32,314 nucleotides of DNA. It comes from RGIG8775 sp045121195 (lineage in GTDB: Bacteria; Bacillota; Clostridia; Oscillospirales; CAG-272). Shown piece by piece: positions 16,679-23,446 of this stretch; within the stretch, counting starts at the first letter, position 1; every line of letters starts with the position of its first letter. The stretch lies in NCBI GenBank assembly GCA_045121195.1, contig JBGVFO010000084.1, positions 1 through 32,314 of the forward strand. Direction: 5' to 3'. Below the pieces are notes generated by a model. That model had not been told where the DNA came from and made no database searches. It saw only the letters and a list, made by a program, of their open reading frames with translations. The position numbers and the translations under genes were made by a program.

Positions 16679-18037
16679 TCACTTTCTCAAATAACGGTTG
16701 CCGGGCAAGGATTCCACAAGACCGTGGATCTCCAGCATCGTCATTGCCGTCATCGCCGAAGCGGCGTCTATGCCGCCCTCGCAAATGCGGTCGATGCCAA
16801 CGGCCTCTCCTCGGGGCATAGCGCGAAGAACGGCGACGTGCATCGGGTCAAGCCCATCGGGAAGCACGTCCTCGGCGGGCGCTGTTGTCTCCTCGGTCTT
16901 TGGGGCTTCCGTCGGCTTGCGCTTATCGTCCCTGTATACGGGATACTCGGTCTCACCGCTGATGCGCTTGACCGTTTCTCCGTCCACGCGCCCCTTACTG
17001 TGCAGGAGCGAGGACAGGCGACCCTGATCCTCCGCGGTTTCCTCCGATATCTCCTCGCCAAGAAGCTTTCCCTCATCCACGCCGTGGGCGCGAAGAGCGC
17101 CGCGCCGAAGCTGAGATCTGCCACGAAGTCGCGTCAGGACCGAAAGGTCCAGCTTGCCACCATAGATATACTGATAGTTTTCCAGAATATCGGCGGCACA
17201 GGTAATTGCCGTTGCCCCGTCCTTGATCAGCTCGTTGGTGCCCTCGGCGGTCTCGGAATCAATATTACCGGGGAGCGAATAGATGTCACGTCCCTGCAAA
17301 ATTGCGTCCTTCGCCGTGATCAGGGCGCCGCTTCCCTTGCCCGCCTCGATGACCAGCGTTCCTTGAGAGAGTCCGCTGATGATGCGGTTTCGCATAGGGA
17401 AGGAGCCGCGAGAGGGCGGTGTGAGCGGCGGATATTCCGACAGGATCATACCGCGCCTCGCAATCTCACGCGCCAGCTTTTTGTGGGCGGCGGGATAGAT
17501 GCGGTCAAGACCGCTTCCCAGCACCGCGATAGTGCGTCCCCGCGCGTCCAGTGCACCGCAGGCAGCAACGCTATCGTTGCCAAGAGCAAGTCCGCTTACC
17601 ACGACGGCGCCCGCCGCGGCAAGCTCATATCCTATTTTATACGCCGCCTGTCTTCCGTATTCGGTGATGCTCCTCGTACCGACAACGCCGACAGAAACAC
17701 GCTCGTCAAGATCGGTGATCTGACCTCTTGCGTATAATATTATAGGGGGATTTTTCAGATTTGTCAACAGTCTTGGATAGCCCTTTTGCGAATAACACAA
17801 AATCGAAATACCGTTTTTGACACAGTAGCTTTCGATCCGATAGGCTTCGTCAAGATTCTTGTCCGAAAGTGCCTCGCAAAGGGACCGCCTTGTGCCGCCG
17901 AAATAATCGGCAAGCTCGTGCGCGTCGGCGTCGTATATATTCTCGGGCGATCCGAAATACTCCAGGAGCTCGGCAACCCCCGCCTTCCCCTCACCCATGC
18001 GAAGAGAAAGCCAAATCCAATATAACGATCTTGCCAT
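16679..18037 (-). CDS. dprA: DNA-processing protein DprA/Smf
   Basis: Loads RecA on incoming single-stranded DNA during natural transformation; also widespread in bacteria not known to be competent. The 452-residue protein has an N-terminal helix-hairpin-helix-like region (about 1-70) and a Rossmann-type DprA core with VGVVGTRSITEYGRQAAYKIG, VSGLALGNDSVAACGAL, AVLGSGLDRIYP and GTLVIEAGKGSGALIT. A charged linker of roughly 100 residues leads to a C-terminal winged-helix-like domain (about 395-452). The linker makes it longer than the usual 290-380 residues. The ATG at 18037 has AGGAGGTG upstream. It sits between the TrmH-like methylase and topA. Confidence 0.95.
   Translation of the reverse strand: MARSLYWIWLSLRMGEGKAGVAELLEYFGSPENIYDADAHELADYFGGTRRSLCEALSDKNLDEAYRIESYCVKNGISILCYSQKGYPRLLTNLKNPPIILYARGQITDLDERVSVGVVGTRSITEYGRQAAYKIGYELAAAGAVVVSGLALGNDSVAACGALDARGRTIAVLGSGLDRIYPAAHKKLAREIARRGMILSEYPPLTPPSRGSFPMRNRIISGLSQGTLVIEAGKGSGALITAKDAILQGRDIYSLPGNIDSETAEGTNELIKDGATAITCAADILENYQYIYGGKLDLSVLTRLRGRSQLRRGALRAHGVDEGKLLGEEISEETAEDQGRLSSLLHSKGRVDGETVKRISGETEYPVYRDDKRKPTEAPKTEETTAPAEDVLPDGLDPMHVAVLRAMPRGEAVGIDRICEGGIDAASAMTAMTMLEIHGLVESLPGNRYLRK
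17739..17767 (-). promoter_or_regulatory. Perfect-consensus promoter sequence inside dprA
   Basis: The minus strand reads TTGACA (17767-17762), a 17-nt spacer, then TATAAT (17744-17739), matching all 12 consensus bases, within dprA codons for LTNLKNPPIIL. The codons ATA ATA TTA are unusual for this GC-rich gene. It could give a transcript for topA and the genes that follow, or be a chance match. Confidence 0.55.
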
Positions 18038-18056
18038 ACAGGCACCTCCTCTGCTT

Positions 18057-18893
18057 TTAATTTCCGTACATACTCCAAAGGATCACGGATGCGGCAATGG
18101 CGGCGTTCAGCGACTCACTGCCCTCCTCCATGGGGATATACAGGCTCTGCCCGCAGGCGCGAATGGCCTCGGGAGAAAGTCCGTGTCCCTCGTTTCCGAT
18201 GACCACGCAATCCTCTGCGTGCAAGGGTACCCTTCCAAGGCGAACCGCCTCGGGGTCGAGTGCCGCCGCAAAGACGCGACGTCCCCCGTCCTTCAAAAGG
18301 TCGATCGCCTCGGTGATATCCTCAAAGACGGCGATCCTGATCCGAAACAGCGCGCCCATGGCGCCCCGTATCGTTTTGGGATTGTAGACGTCAGCGCAAT
18401 CGGCGCTGAGCGCAACGCAATGGATGCCAAAGGCGGCAGCGCTCCGAAGAATAGTGCCTACGTTACCCGGATCTCTCACCGATTCCAGCAGGAGGATCCG
18501 CGACGGCGTCCGTGCCGCCTCCAAAAGGACGCCACGGCTCTGCGCCCCTCTTGCGTGAAGCCCGGGAAAGCGCGCTACGGCGAGGATCCCCTCGGGGGCT
18601 TGCTCCTGCGACACCTTGGAAAAGGTGTCCTCGGAAAGGATGTACACCGTTGTATCGGCAAGTGCCGACTTGTCCTTCATCAGATCCAGCTCGGCAAGAA
18701 ACTCACGAGAGCGGCTCTCGCACAGCAGCAGCTTTTCGATGCAAACACCGTTTGCCACCGCCTCACGAAGCAGCTTGATCCCGTCAAAGCGGAAGCGCTC
18801 CTCTGCCATTCTCACCTTGCGATCGGTCAGCTTTCCCACCTCTACCACCAGTCGGTTCTGGCGGGATGTGATAACGTCTCCGACGATCTTCAT
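18057..18893 (-). CDS. TrmH/SpoU-family RNA 2'-O-methyltransferase
   Basis: SAM-dependent ribose 2'-O-methyltransferase of the SPOUT (trefoil knot) class, 278 residues, probably acting on rRNA or tRNA. An N-terminal substrate-binding domain (about 1-110, with RFRFDGIKLLREA-type sequence) precedes the three SPOUT motifs: ESVRDPGNVGTILRSAAAFG, VVIGNEGHGLSPEA and IPMEEGSESLNAAIAASVIL. It resembles RlmB/YsgA-type proteins, but the exact nucleotide target cannot be set from sequence. The ATG at 18893 has GAAAGGAG upstream. It is the first gene after the rplT terminator. I see only weak promoter-like sequence in the 70-base gap, so how the cluster starts is unclear. Confidence 0.92.
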   Translation of the reverse strand: MKIVGDVITSRQNRLVVEVGKLTDRKVRMAEERFRFDGIKLLREAVANGVCIEKLLLCESRSREFLAELDLMKDKSALADTTVYILSEDTFSKVSQEQAPEGILAVARFPGLHARGAQSRGVLLEAARTPSRILLLESVRDPGNVGTILRSAAAFGIHCVALSADCADVYNPKTIRGAMGALFRIRIAVFEDITEAIDLLKDGGRRVFAAALDPEAVRLGRVPLHAEDCVVIGNEGHGLSPEAIRACGQSLYIPMEEGSESLNAAIAASVILWSMYGN

Positions 18894-18962
18894 CGTGCTC
18901 TCCTTTCTTCAAAACCGTATAAAATTCGGCATTTTTTGCCAAATTTGATTGCTCTCAAATAC

Positions 18963-18990
18963 GACAAAAACCCGACCACTGTCGGGTTTT
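18963..18990 (-). terminator. Terminator of infC-rpmI-rplT operon
   Basis: A 10-bp perfect stem (18967-18976 with 18981-18990; AAAACCCGAC / GTCGGGTTTT) with a 4-nt loop starts 12 bases after the rplT stop codon. On the minus strand it is followed by a run of Ts. Confidence 0.9.
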
Positions 18991-19002
18991 GTCATGTACA
19001 AC

Positions 19003-19356
19003 TTACAGAGCTGCCTTTGCCTTCTCAACGAGTGCTGCGAATGCTTCCTTGTCGGAAACTGCAAGCTCAGCAAGCATCTTTCTGTTCAGATCGATACCAG
19101 CCTTCTTCAGACCGTTCATGAAGGTGGAGTAGTTCACGCCGTTGACCTTTGCCTGAGCAGAGATACGGGTGATCCAAAGACGACGGAAGTCTCTCTTCTT
19201 CAGCTTACGGCCGGTGAATGCATAGTTACCGCTCTTCATCACGGCTTGCTTAGCCATCTTGAAGTGCTTGGACTTTGCGCCCCAGTAACCCTTTGCAGCC
19301 TTGAGTACTTTATTTCTTCTCTTGCGCGTCATAACTGCGCCCTTAATTCTTGCCAT
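19003..19356 (-). CDS. rplT: 50S ribosomal protein L20
   Basis: Large-subunit protein L20, needed early in 50S assembly, 117 residues (normal length). It begins MARIKGAVMTRKRRNKVLKAAKGYWGAK (first part of this) with the usual basic N-terminal extension, and has the central block RDFRRLWITRISAQAKVNG. The ATG at 19356 has AGGAGG upstream. It is last in infC-rpmI-rplT. In Bacillota L20 represses its own operon by binding the infC leader; the leader here (20200-20359) is a candidate site. Confidence 0.99.
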   Translation of the reverse strand: MARIKGAVMTRKRRNKVLKAAKGYWGAKSKHFKMAKQAVMKSGNYAFTGRKLKKRDFRRLWITRISAQAKVNGVNYSTFMNGLKKAGIDLNRKMLAELAVSDKEAFAALVEKAKAAL

Positions 19357-19388
19357 TTTCTTATCCTCCTGTTATGATATTTCCGAAC

Positions 19389-19583
19389 TTATTTCTGGAT
19401 CATTGCCTTGACATTTGCACTCATAGCGCTGGAAAGATATGCGCCGGAGCGAAGATGTCTCTTACGCTTTGCGGTCTTCAGACCAAGGTTGTGGCGGTGG
19501 TGGCAGTGGTTAAGCTTAACCTTTCCGTTCGCCGTTACGGAAAATCTCTTAGCAGAAGCTTTATGTGTCTTGATTTTTCCCAT
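19389..19583 (-). CDS. rpmI: 50S ribosomal protein L35
   Basis: Large-subunit protein L35, 64 residues, highly basic. It begins MGKIKTHKASAKRFSVTANG and has the HRHNLGLKTAKRKRHLR block. The ATG at 19583 has AAAGGGAG upstream. It lies between infC and rplT in the conserved operon order. Confidence 0.99.
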   Translation of the reverse strand: MGKIKTHKASAKRFSVTANGKVKLNHCHHRHNLGLKTAKRKRHLRSGAYLSSAMSANVKAMIQK

Positions 19584-19680
19584 GATTTTTATCTCCCTTT
19601 CTGGTCGCGGTACCCGTCAATCACACGGATCCGCTTGTAAATTTATCATCAAACGGTGTCACCGTCTGTTATGAACTGCT

Positions 19681-20199
19681 TTATTTCTTGATCGGCACGA
19701 TGATCATGCTCATAAATCTGCCGTCAAGCACGGGCTTCTTGTCGATGGAACCGACCTCGGCGCAGGCATCCTCGAACTTCTTCATCAGCTCGGTTCCCAT
19801 TGCCACGTGGCTCATCTCTCTACCCTTGAAGCGCAATACCACGCGAACCTTGTTGCCCTCACCGAGGAAACGGTGTGCGTGTCTGACCTTGGTCTCAAAG
19901 TCGTGGGTATCGATGCGGTAGGAAAGCTGAATTTCCTTCACCTCGATGGTCTGCTGCTTCTTGCGAGCTTCCTTCTCGCGCTTCTCGCTCTCGTAGCGGT
20001 ACTTACCGTAATCCATGATCTTACATACGGGGGGGACCGCCTGAGGAGCCATCATCACAAGATCCAAGCCCTCATCGTAAGCACGGCGAAGCGCCTCATC
20101 GCTGCTCATCACGCCGAGCTGCTCGCCCGTTGCGCTGATCACGCGGATCTGCTTCTCACGAATGCTTTCGTTGATCTGTACTTCTTTTGCGTTGCTGAT
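19681..20199 (-). CDS. infC: Translation initiation factor IF-3 (AUC start)
   Basis: IF-3 binds the 30S subunit, prevents premature 50S joining and rejects initiation on non-standard start codons. The 172-residue reading from 20199 has the N-domain (NESIREKQIRVISATGEQLG), linker YRYESEKREKEARKKQQ, and C-domain (KEIQLSYRIDTHDFETKVRHA; RFKGREMSHVAMG). No ATG, GTG or TTG lies at the right place. An ATC codon is 7 nt after a GGAGGTG binding site and gives the expected N-terminus (I/M)SNAKEVQINESIRE. Non-AUG starts in infC are known (AUU in E. coli) and make the gene self-limiting. The in-frame ATG at 20271 lies in the leader and has no binding site. Confidence 0.93.
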   Translation of the reverse strand: MSNAKEVQINESIREKQIRVISATGEQLGVMSSDEALRRAYDEGLDLVMMAPQAVPPVCKIMDYGKYRYESEKREKEARKKQQTIEVKEIQLSYRIDTHDFETKVRHAHRFLGEGNKVRVVLRFKGREMSHVAMGTELMKKFEDACAEVGSIDKKPVLDGRFMSMIIVPIKK

Positions 20200-20359
20200 A
20201 GGTAAGCACCTCCAAATCAAATTTTGCCTTTGCAAAACAAAAAGCACGCGAAAGCCAAAGACTCCGCGCACATAAATTCCCCAAAGGGACGTTTACTATC
20301 AACCGTATGCACAAAAGCAAGGTGATACGGTGAGAACGGAGCGTTCTGCTTTCTTTTAC
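20200..20359 (-). promoter_or_regulatory. Structured leader of infC operon (candidate L20 autoregulatory leader)
   Basis: The predicted 5' UTR of about 160 nt has three inverted repeats: 20333-20338 with 20342-20347 (AGAACG / CGTTCT), 20302-20308 with 20325-20331 (ACCGTAT / ATACGGT), and 20222-20227 with 20232-20237 (TTTTGC / GCAAAA), the last just upstream of the infC binding site. Long infC leaders in Bacillota often mediate repression by L20. I did not derive a match to the known L20 leader consensus. Confidence 0.6.
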
Positions 20360-20365
20360 TCGGAC

Positions 20366-20394
20366 ATTTTATCACATCTTTTGCCCTTTGTCAA
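20366..20394 (-). promoter_or_regulatory. Sigma-A promoter of infC-rpmI-rplT
   Basis: The minus strand reads TTGACA (20394-20389), a 17-nt spacer, then TAAAAT (20371-20366), with TG one base before the -10. This matches 11 of 12 consensus bases plus an extended -10. It directly follows the rubrerythrin terminator. Confidence 0.92.
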
Positions 20395-20424
20395 TAGGTT
20401 TTGAAAAAATTTTTGCACAAATTC

Positions 20425-20448
20425 AAAAGCGGCACCGTGGGGTGCCGC
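20425..20448 (-). terminator. Terminator of rubrerythrin gene
   Basis: An 8-bp GC-rich stem (20429-20436 with 20441-20448; GCGGCACC / GGTGCCGC, 4-nt loop) starts 6 bases after the rubrerythrin stop. It is followed on the minus strand by TTTT. Confidence 0.85.
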
Positions 20449-20453
20449 CTTCG

Positions 20454-21014
20454 TCAGCTCTGTTTCTTGAAATACCCCTGCGCGTGGGAGCATACGGGGC
20501 AGATCTTCGGGGGCTCCTTGCCCGCCACCACGTAACCGCAATTGAGGCAGATCCATTTGGTTTCGGTGCTGCCCGAGGTAAAGCACTCGCCGTTCTTCAC
20601 CTGAGAAAGATACTGATTGTATCTGTCCTCGTGCATCTTCTCAATAGCGGCGACCTTGGCAAAAAGATCGGCGATCACGCCGTAGCCCTCTTCCCTTGCC
20701 GTCTGTTCAAATTCAGCGTACATGGTCGACCACTCGAAATGCTCGCCGCCTGCCGCCGCCTCCAGATTCTTTTCGGTGGACGACCAGCCGCCGAGGTAGC
20801 GGAACCAAATCTCCGCGTGCTCCATCTCGTTGCCCGCCGTTTCGCGGAAGATGTCGGCAATCTCCACGAAGCCGTCCGCCTTTGCCTTCTTTTCAAACCA
20901 TTTGTAGCGCAGATACGCCTGCGATTCTCCCGAGAGTGCCGTGTGCAGATTCTGCTCGGTCTTGCTTCCCTTAAGGGACTCGGGGGTGATGCCGTTCTTT
21001 ACATACGTTGCCAT
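20454..21014 (-). CDS. rbr: Rubrerythrin
   Basis: Non-haem di-iron peroxidase of anaerobes that reduces hydrogen peroxide with electrons from rubredoxin-type donors. The 186-residue protein has an N-terminal ferritin-like four-helix domain (about 1-140) with ligand-bearing segments SGESQAYLRYKWFEKKA, NEMEHAEIWFRYL and EKMHEDRY. A C-terminal rubredoxin-like iron site follows, with CLNCGY and CPVCSHAQGYF (two CxxC pairs). The ATG at 21014 has AAGGAGAA upstream. It follows the acetyltransferase gene by 71 bases and may share its promoter. Its presence supports an anaerobic host. Confidence 0.95.
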   Translation of the reverse strand: MATYVKNGITPESLKGSKTEQNLHTALSGESQAYLRYKWFEKKAKADGFVEIADIFRETAGNEMEHAEIWFRYLGGWSSTEKNLEAAAGGEHFEWSTMYAEFEQTAREEGYGVIADLFAKVAAIEKMHEDRYNQYLSQVKNGECFTSGSTETKWICLNCGYVVAGKEPPKICPVCSHAQGYFKKQS

Positions 21015-21085
21015 ACGCGATTCTCCTTCGTAAATTTTTCCGTTTTCGGATCACCGAAAGTATCGCCCCACTATGGCAGCTCTAT

Positions 21086-21670
21086 TCAAAAAATTCCTTT
21101 TTTTCGGGCATCGTCCCGAAGGATGGCGCAAACGCCGATGTCCCGATAGTCCCCCTTGATGAGCATTTCGCCACGTCGCACGCCCTCAAAGGTCATTCCC
21201 ACCTTTTCCATCACGCGACGGGACGCCTCGTTGCCCATAATATACTTTGCCTCGATGCGATGAAGTCCAAGCGCCTCAAAGCCGAATTTCATCACGGCGC
21301 GCACCGCCTCGTCGGCGATCTCCCGACCGCGATAGGCGGGATTGATCACGTACCCCACCTCGGCGGCGTTGTGATGAAAATGAAATCGGGTAAACCCGCA
21401 GGTGCCGATCATCTTCTTTTCCTCCGCAAGGATCACCGCCCAATCGTAAAAGTCGCCAAGCTTGTAGTGATCGGCAATGTACCGCAGATAGTCCTTGGTG
21501 TATTCCACGTCGGGATGGGGGCTCCAGGTAAGATACCGCGTCACGGCGGGATTGGACGCATATTCGTACATATCGTAGCAGTCGCTCACCGTCATCCGCC
21601 GAAGCACCAGCCGATCGGTCCGAAGCTCGGGAATGGCGGAAAACACCTTATAGACCGTTTCGCATTTCAC
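21086..21670 (-). CDS. GNAT-family N-acetyltransferase (RimJ/RimL type)
   Basis: Acetyl-CoA-dependent N-acetyltransferase of the Acetyltransf_3 group, 194 residues. Visible family features are ELRTDRLVLRRMTVSDC (about 15-31), IGTCGFTRFHFHHNAAEVGYVINPAYRGREIADEA (in part; the GREIAD stretch stands at the usual Q/RxxGxG/A acetyl-CoA loop), and NEASRRVMEKVGMTFEGVRRGEML near the end. Relatives acetylate ribosomal protein N-termini, antibiotics or small metabolites; the substrate is unknown. The start is GTG at 21670 with AGGAGGG 7 nt upstream. It has its own promoter at 21702-21730 and diverges from the AraC gene. Confidence 0.9.
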   Translation of the reverse strand: MKCETVYKVFSAIPELRTDRLVLRRMTVSDCYDMYEYASNPAVTRYLTWSPHPDVEYTKDYLRYIADHYKLGDFYDWAVILAEEKKMIGTCGFTRFHFHHNAAEVGYVINPAYRGREIADEAVRAVMKFGFEALGLHRIEAKYIMGNEASRRVMEKVGMTFEGVRRGEMLIKGDYRDIGVCAILRDDARKKGIF

Positions 21671-21701
21671 TCATCATCCCTCCTTTTGGGGAATTTATCC
21701 T

Positions 21702-21730
21702 ATTATATTACATCCCTGCGATTTTTTCAA
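21702..21730 (-). promoter_or_regulatory. Sigma-A promoter of acetyltransferase-rubrerythrin
   Basis: The minus strand reads TTGAAA (21730-21725), a 17-nt spacer, then TATAAT (21707-21702), matching 11 of 12 consensus bases about 30 nt before the GTG start. It diverges from the AraC promoter. Confidence 0.88.
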
Positions 21731-21748
21731 CCAATTCACGAAAAACTC

Positions 21749-21777
21749 TTCCTTTTTTTGCTTTTCTGTGATAAAAT
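21749..21777 (+). promoter_or_regulatory. Extended -10 promoter of the AraC-ThuA-hydrolase operon
   Basis: TAAAAT at 21772-21777 is preceded by TG one base upstream (extended -10). The -35 position (21749-21754, TTCCTT) is poor. The start codon of the regulator is 28 bases downstream. A weak -35 fits an activator-dependent promoter, possibly controlled by the AraC protein itself. Confidence 0.6.
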
Positions 21778-21805
21778 AAGGTATCAAAGCGGAAAGGAGG
21801 ACGGT

Positions 21806-22654
21806 ATGAATCTCTTCAAATATGCCGACGGCGATCTCAATATCCACCACAATCTGGATCCCGTTCCCGCTCCCGATAAATATCAGCTCCACGCCCACAG
21901 AACCTGCGAGCTGTATTATTTCATCTCGGGGAACGGTCACTACACCGTAGAGGGCAACGATTACGAGCTGGTCCCCGGCTGTCTTCTCGTTATGCGAGGC
22001 GGCGAGACCCACACGCCTCACATCCGTCCCGACGCGCCCTACGAGCGCATCTCTATCAATTTTTCCCCCGAGTCGCTCCCCCTTCTGCAAAACGAGATCG
22101 AGAACATCTTTCTCGCCCGCCCTCTCGGGAAAAACAATATGTACGTCCCCGGCAAGGATTCCGCGAAATTCCTGGCAGAGTGTATGTCGCGCATCTGTCG
22201 CGATCCCCTCGGCAAGAACGTTCGCACCCAGGCGCTTGCCAATCTGATGCCCGTCCTCACCGAGCTGTATCACATCAAAAACGACACCCCTCTCGGTGAG
22301 GAAAATATCCGAATCGAGCCCCCCGTCCAAGGCTCCTCCGATCTTGTGGCGCAGATCATTGAGTACATCAACGAAAATCTGACCACCATCAAGGGGCTTG
22401 AGGTGCTGGAGCAGGAATTCTTCTTCAGCAAGTCGTATATCAACCGCATTTTCAAGGAGTCTACCGGCTCCCCGGTATGGGATTACATCGTTCTGAAGCG
22501 GCTGCTTCTTTCAAGAACCCTCCTGCAGGAGGGAAAGCAAGCCAATATTGTGGCGTCCCAGTGCGGCTTCTGCGACTATTCCTCCTTCTACCGCCAATTC
22601 AAGCAACGCTTTGGTGTCTCCCCCATTGAGGCAAAAAAGAGGGCCAAAGCCTAA
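21806..22654 (+). CDS. AraC-family transcriptional regulator
   Basis: Cytoplasmic sugar-type regulator, 282 residues. The N-terminal cupin-like ligand domain (about 20-110) shows HAHRTCELYYFISGNGHYTVEG and the PGCLLVMRGGETHTPH stretch. The C-terminal AraC DNA-binding domain (about 182-280) has two helix-turn-helix units, the second with ASQCGFCDYSSFYRQFKQRFGVSP, the most conserved part of the family. The ATG at 21806 has GGAAAGGAGG upstream; a longer in-frame reading beginning at 21008 crosses the divergent promoter region and is rejected. It is the first gene of a three-gene plus-strand block and ends 20 bases before the ThuA gene. It probably senses the glycan or sugar handled by the downstream enzymes. 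Confidence 0.93.
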   Translation: MNLFKYADGDLNIHHNLDPVPAPDKYQLHAHRTCELYYFISGNGHYTVEGNDYELVPGCLLVMRGGETHTPHIRPDAPYERISINFSPESLPLLQNEIENIFLARPLGKNNMYVPGKDSAKFLAECMSRICRDPLGKNVRTQALANLMPVLTELYHIKNDTPLGEENIRIEPPVQGSSDLVAQIIEYINENLTTIKGLEVLEQEFFFSKSYINRIFKESTGSPVWDYIVLKRLLLSRTLLQEGKQANIVASQCGFCDYSSFYRQFKQRFGVSPIEAKKRAKA

Positions 22655-22674
22655 AGAAAGGAAAGGAAACGACT

Positions 22675-23418
22675 ATGAACAAGCTTCGCGTAACCGTTTG
22701 GAACGAATACCGCCACGAGAAAAAGCACGCCCACGTGGCAGAGCTTTACCCCACGGGCATTCACGGAAAGGTGTCTGAATTTTTGGGAGAGTGTGACGAT
22801 CTTGACATTCGCCTCGCCGCCCTTGACGACCCCGACTGCGGTCTGCCCGACGAGGTGCTGGAGAGCACCGACGTCCTCATCTGGTGGGGACACGTGGCAC
22901 ACAACGAGGTCCCCGACGCCCTTGCCGACAAGATCCGCGACCGCGTATACCTTGGCAAAATGGGCTTCATCGCCCTGCACTCGGGTCACAAATCCAAGCC
23001 CTTTATGAAGATTGTCGGCACCAACGGCAACCTGTCCTGGGGACGGAATCAGAAGGAGGTCGTATGGAATCTCCTGCCCTCCAACCCCATCGCCGCGGGC
23101 ATTCCCGATCATTTCACTCTCGAGGAGGAGGAGCTTTACAGCGAGCCCTTCTATATTCCCCAGCCCGACGCCCTTGTGTTCGGAAGCTGGTTTGAGGACG
23201 GCAATATCTTCCGCAGCGGCGCCTGCTTCCTGCGGGGCGCGGGCAAGGTATTCTATTTCCAGCCCGGACACGAGACCTGCAGGTCCTTCTACAACCCCTA
23301 CGTTCAGCGCATCATCAAGAACGCCGTTTACTGGGCGGCGCCCAATGATACGGCTATCAACATCGAGGATAAATGCCCCCATATCGTCACCAAGGTGACC
23401 GACGAGTTTGACGGATAA
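22675..23418 (+). CDS. ThuA-like domain protein (trehalose utilisation family)
   Basis: ThuA-family protein with a glutamine-amidotransferase-like fold, 247 residues, no signal peptide. Family landmarks are VTVWNEYRHEKKHAHVAELYPTGIH near the N-terminus (in part), DVLIWWGHVAHNEVP (about 66-80), GFIALHSGHKSKPF (about 98-111), and FQPGHETCRSFYNP (about 198-211). In rhizobia ThuA acts with the dehydrogenase ThuB on trehalose-type disaccharides through 3-keto sugars; the reaction of the clostridial branch is not settled. It has an AAGGAAAGGAAA binding site and lies between the AraC gene and the large hydrolase-like gene with short gaps, so all three look like one operon. No ThuB-like dehydrogenase or transporter is next to it. 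Confidence 0.9.
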   Translation: MNKLRVTVWNEYRHEKKHAHVAELYPTGIHGKVSEFLGECDDLDIRLAALDDPDCGLPDEVLESTDVLIWWGHVAHNEVPDALADKIRDRVYLGKMGFIALHSGHKSKPFMKIVGTNGNLSWGRNQKEVVWNLLPSNPIAAGIPDHFTLEEEELYSEPFYIPQPDALVFGSWFEDGNIFRSGACFLRGAGKVFYFQPGHETCRSFYNPYVQRIIKNAVYWAAPNDTAINIEDKCPHIVTKVTDEFDG

Positions 23419-23446
23419 ATTTCCACTAACATAAAGGAGGAAGAAT

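Noticed and set aside
18894..18962. Promoter for the TrmH-like methylase gene
   Set aside because: TTGGCA and TATACG-like boxes are present but the spacing is only about 15 nt and the -10 is poor, so I did not list it as a promoter.
19640..19680. Hairpin between infC and rpmI as a terminator or operator
   Set aside because: ACGGTG/CACCGT is palindromic, but it has almost no loop and no T-run, and rpmI is expected to be co-transcribed with infC.
20200..20271. ATG start for infC at 20271
   Set aside because: It lies in the operon leader, has no binding site, and adds residues not found in IF-3.
21008..21805. Plus-strand upstream extension of the AraC gene
   Set aside because: The extension is antisense to the acetyltransferase gene and spans both divergent promoters. 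The ATG at 21806 has a strong GGAAAGGAGG site and matches the family N-terminus.
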